The translations under genes were made by a program, and so were the position numbers. The notes under the pieces were generated by a model. That model saw nothing but the letters and a program-made list of their open reading frames with translations. It did not search any database and was not told the DNA's origin. Positions 6,101-6,684 of a stretch of 6,684 bases of DNA are shown in pieces. Each line of letters starts with the position of its first letter. The stretch's first letter is position 1. Source of the stretch: Actinomycetota bacterium (GTDB taxonomy: Bacteria > Actinomycetota > Actinomycetes > S36-B12 > UBA10799); assembly GCA_030837445.1 (NCBI GenBank), contig JAUPKM010000558.1, positions 1 through 6,684 on the forward strand. The letters run 5' to 3'.

Positions 6101-6683
6101 CAGACGCCCCGAAAGCGGCACCGGAGGCGCCGGATGCTCCGGCTCCGCCGGTTCCGCCGGCACCGCCGTTCCCGCCGGTTCCGCCGTTTCCATTGGTGCC
6201 GTGGCTGCCGACGTCGCCGGGTCCTGCACCGGCGGTACCACCGTTGCCCCCATTACCCCCATTGCCGGCGGTGCCGCCGGTTCCGCCGTTACCACCGGAG
6301 GCGCCTGGGACGGCACCGGAGGCGCCGCTGACACCCGCACCACCGGTACCACCCGCGCCACCCCAGCCACCGAAGCCGCCATTTCCGCCGGTACCAGCCT
6401 GACCGGATGCGCCAGATCCAGTGCCAGCGGTGCCACCATTGCCACCCGCACCCCCGTTACCGGCGTTGCCGCCGTCACCAGCAGCTTGACCGGAAGCACC
6501 CGGGACATCACCCGACGCACCGTCGATACCCGCACCACCGGTACCACCCGCGCCACCCCAGCCACCGGTACCACCGTTACCGCCCACACCGGCCACACCA
6601 CTGGCACCCGCCCCGGCACCCGCGGTACCACCGTTACCACCAGCCCCACCATGGCCGGCGTTACCACCCGTGCCACCATCCTG
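3186..6683 (-). CDS. Giant PGRS-like glycine-rich protein with unfamiliar C-terminal domain, N-terminus missing
   Basis: The minus-strand frame is open from 6683 to the TGA at 3186-3188, 1165 residues, with no stop before the window edge. A GTG at 6594-6596 could be taken as the start, but the 29 codons before it have the same Gly-Gly-Asn/Gly-Gly-Thr repeats in phase, so the true start lies beyond the edge. About 960 residues are Gly-Gly-X repeats like the PGRS part of mycobacterial PE_PGRS cell-surface proteins, followed by a domain of about 205 residues rich in aromatic and beta-forming residues. Whether a PE domain or signal peptide starts the protein cannot be seen. Tandem 65-residue units and a large internal duplication are present. 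Two cysteines occur in the whole visible part, C1048 and C1051 counted from that GTG. A role at the cell surface is inferred from composition; no enzymatic motif is recognised. Because it is convergent with pmt, it is probably transcribed from a promoter outside the window. Confidence 0.82.
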   Translation of the reverse strand, partial: QDGGTGGNAGHGGAGGNGGTAGAGAGASGVAGVGGNGGTGGWGGAGGTGGAGIDGASGDVPGASGQAAGDGGNAGNGGAGGNGGTAGTGSGASGQAGTGGNGGFGGWGGAGGTGGAGVSGASGAVPGASGGNGGTGGTAGNGGNGGNGGTAGAGPGDVGSHGTNGNGGTGGNGGAGGTGGAGASGASGAAFGASGQAGGAGGNGGDGAAGGKGGNVGNGPGASGAAGTGGNGGAGGGAGTPGNGGTGAAGVNAPGQIDGGTGGTGGDPGTAGFGGASGAAGLGGGGTDGATGASGAAFSGIGGNGGKGGNGAGATGLAASVGGRGGDGGAGGSHGSGGSGGAGGWVNNGTAGDGGNGGNAGTAGTGAGGAGGQGGGVNNGGSPGLNSAGNGGNGAVGGSGASGGAGGDGGWLYQGASGSQAGNGGNGGTGGTGGGVGGRGGSGGSDWAQVGVGGNGGNGGDGGSGNEGATGGGHGGSGGGGGSGGYAAGVGGNGGAGGGGYDTGTGGNGGTGGRGGVAGLSASTSGTGGAGGTGGSGGTAGNGGNGGAGGAGGTALSWNNFSGVAGASGLAAGNGGDGGPGGAGGTGGANGGVGGNGGTGGAGAIGGNGQGGGAGTAGTFSSVGGFGGVGGTAGNGGAGGQGGTAGSGPGGSGAHGTGGTGGRGGDGGRGGVGGVGVTGTAGAVAGASGQVGGDSGTGGTGGTGGNGGAAGTGPGASGAAGNGGNGGTGGNAGTPGFGGQGAAGDSATAGGTGGTGGSPGTAGPGGAGGVAGPGGGGTNGADGASGSVLSGGHGGRGGQGYNAVIAGASGGAGGMGGPGGPVGNGGTGGTGGRGAAGASGASGDVGVDGSSGSPGGAGGTGGVGGTGGSVFGYGGTGGAGGIGGTGGAGGTGGLGASGGAGGTGGTGGTGGAGGEGTIGTAESGATGASGGPGLNADGASGGSGGAGGTGGTGGAGAGTVSVTNPSAVSPMTFPASGTSYVLSSLDGAVWTWSNPGYVEADGTPGFTIVHSNLALTWDTTGYTNVLSSYSDDSWYAIPTTVFSEFYWGAIDWGSVTGNPGLFFNTNNYFGFGQGTTCIGCAGQRGILWGNYDRAYDQLWYQAVTVPDGSFINVLIKFRNRYTDPATNENYARVSLFRGTDGIQYIEFAYIDTADAANVGIFQVNS
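3189..3809 (-). other. C-terminal beta-rich domain of glycine-rich protein
   Basis: Residues about 930-1136 (counting from the GTG at 6596) break sharply from the glycine repeats. After a linker, VSVTNPSAVSPMTFPASG, come VLSSLDGAVWTWSNPG, NLALTWDTTGY, DDSWYAIPTTVFSEFYWG, GLFFNTNNYFGFG, CIGC, ILWGNYDRAYDQLWYQ, FINVLIKFRNRY, YARVSLFRGTDGIQYIEFAY and a short end, IFQVNS. A short hydrophobic strand, then a Asn-x-Tyr-Phe-x-Phe-Gly turn, a Asp-Leu-Trp-Tyr-like strand, an Ile-Lys-Phe strand and a final Tyr-Ile-Glu-Phe strand recall nidogen-like domains and the C-terminal domains of some phage tail proteins. That resemblance is an inference from pattern alone. Hand counts of three 60-base lines here gave 62, 55 and 50 percent GC, against 78 percent in one pmt line and 73 percent in one repeat line. 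Confidence 0.6.
4224..4802. repeat. Long internal repeat, copy B
   Basis: This is the partner of the block at 5697-6284. It keeps the 65-residue inner phase (Thr615 and Ala680 occupy the same place in successive units), so a multi-unit stretch was copied, not a single unit. It is diverged at the DNA level, for example NAPGQID in copy A against SATA here, which suggests an old duplication. Confidence 0.75.
4569..4595. repeat. 9-bp tandem repeat, three perfect copies
   Basis: GCCGCCAGT is repeated three times without change, encoding Thr-Gly-Gly three times on the minus strand. Being a multiple of three, a change in copy number would keep the reading frame. It is a likely site of length variation between strains. 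Confidence 0.8.
5697..6284. repeat. Long internal repeat, copy A
   Basis: Residues about 105-300 of the glycine-rich protein align with residues 599-791. Anchors 494 residues apart are TAG-x-GPG (121/615), GASGQ (163/657), GPGASGAAG (190/684) and AGTPG (209/703). After a three-residue gap the offset becomes 491, seen at GGTGGTGG-x-PGTAG and at GGGGT-x-GA-x-GASG (T258/T749). Boundaries are approximate. Confidence 0.75.
5976..6683. repeat. 195-bp (65-residue) tandem repeat array, open at window edge
   Basis: Equivalent residues recur exactly 65 apart, counting from the GTG at 6596. GGNGGTAG has its Thr at -9, 56 and 121, and a diverged copy at 186. GWGG/GNGG has its key residue at 13, 78 and 143. 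GASG-x-x-x-GASG follows each at the same distance. Roughly three and a half units are visible and the array continues past the right edge. At DNA level, 40 consecutive bases are identical between 6333-6372 and 6528-6567, exactly 195 bp apart. Confidence 0.85.
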
Positions 6684-6684
6684 A

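Larger units (their letters stand above)
3810..6683. repeat. PGRS-type GC-rich repetitive DNA
   Basis: Nearly every codon triplet pair encodes Gly-Gly followed by Asn, Thr, Ala or Ser. On the plus strand this appears as endless CCGCC, CCACC and CCGGT words. This sort of sequence recombines and slips readily and is difficult to assemble from short reads. The glycine pattern is interrupted at intervals by short hydrophobic inserts such as GWVNNG, GWLYQG, SDWAQVG and LSWNNFSG. Confidence 0.9.

Noticed and set aside
5275..6402. Long plus-strand proline-rich open frames opposite the glycine-rich gene (also at 4213-5184 and 3772-4068)
   Set aside because: Gly codons GGC/GGT read backwards give Pro/Ala-type codons with few stops, so these frames are mirrors of the repeat. 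Composition is monotonous PPxPP, with no promoter or domain.
3810..6683. CRISPR-like or minisatellite array of repeats with spacers
   Set aside because: The periodicity is codon-based in a continuous open frame, copies are diverged, and there are no unique spacers or cas genes.
3810..6683. Collagen-like tail-fibre stalk
   Set aside because: Collagen needs strict Gly at every third residue with Pro-rich positions; here Gly-Gly-X dominates, with many shifts in phase and little proline, which fits PGRS better.

Overview
The window looks like chromosome from a high-GC actinobacterium, most likely a Mycobacterium or Mycolicibacterium. Two things point there: the gene order pabB (+), rsmI (-), pmt (+), which matches the neighbourhood I recall around Rv1005c-Rv1002c of M. 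tuberculosis, and a very long glycine-rich reading frame of PGRS character (polymorphic GC-rich repetitive sequence). This rests on motif reading and remembered synteny; no search was run.

Layout: (1) 2-514, the C-terminal part of aminodeoxychorismate synthase component I (PabB, folate pathway), cut by the left edge. (2) 481-1356 on the minus strand, the complete 16S rRNA 2'-O-ribose methyltransferase RsmI, tail to tail with pabB and overlapping it by 34 bp. (3) 1357-1380, a 24-bp divergent gap whose two opposed -10-like hexamers share two base pairs; both neighbouring genes appear leaderless. (4) 1381-2931, the complete membrane protein O-mannosyltransferase Pmt. (5) 2932-3185, a non-coding gap between convergent genes with two strong inverted repeats, probably transcript ends. 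(6) 3186 to the right edge on the minus strand, a giant glycine-rich protein whose frame stays open to the window end, so its N-terminus is missing. It has about 960 visible residues of Gly-Gly-X sequence followed by a C-terminal domain of about 205 residues that is rich in aromatic and beta-forming residues and has lower GC.

The first three genes are housekeeping (folate synthesis, ribosome modification, mannosylation of secreted proteins) and do not form one operon. The accessory part is the glycine-rich gene. Its repeats are ordered: a 65-residue (195-bp) tandem unit runs off the window edge, and a block of about 190 residues recurs 494 residues further along the protein, keeping the 65-residue phase. 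The C-terminal domain is not an esterase or protease I recognise; its motif pattern resembles nidogen-like or phage-tail-type beta domains, and it holds the only two cysteines of the visible protein, as Cys-Ile-Gly-Cys. It is the least familiar part of the window.
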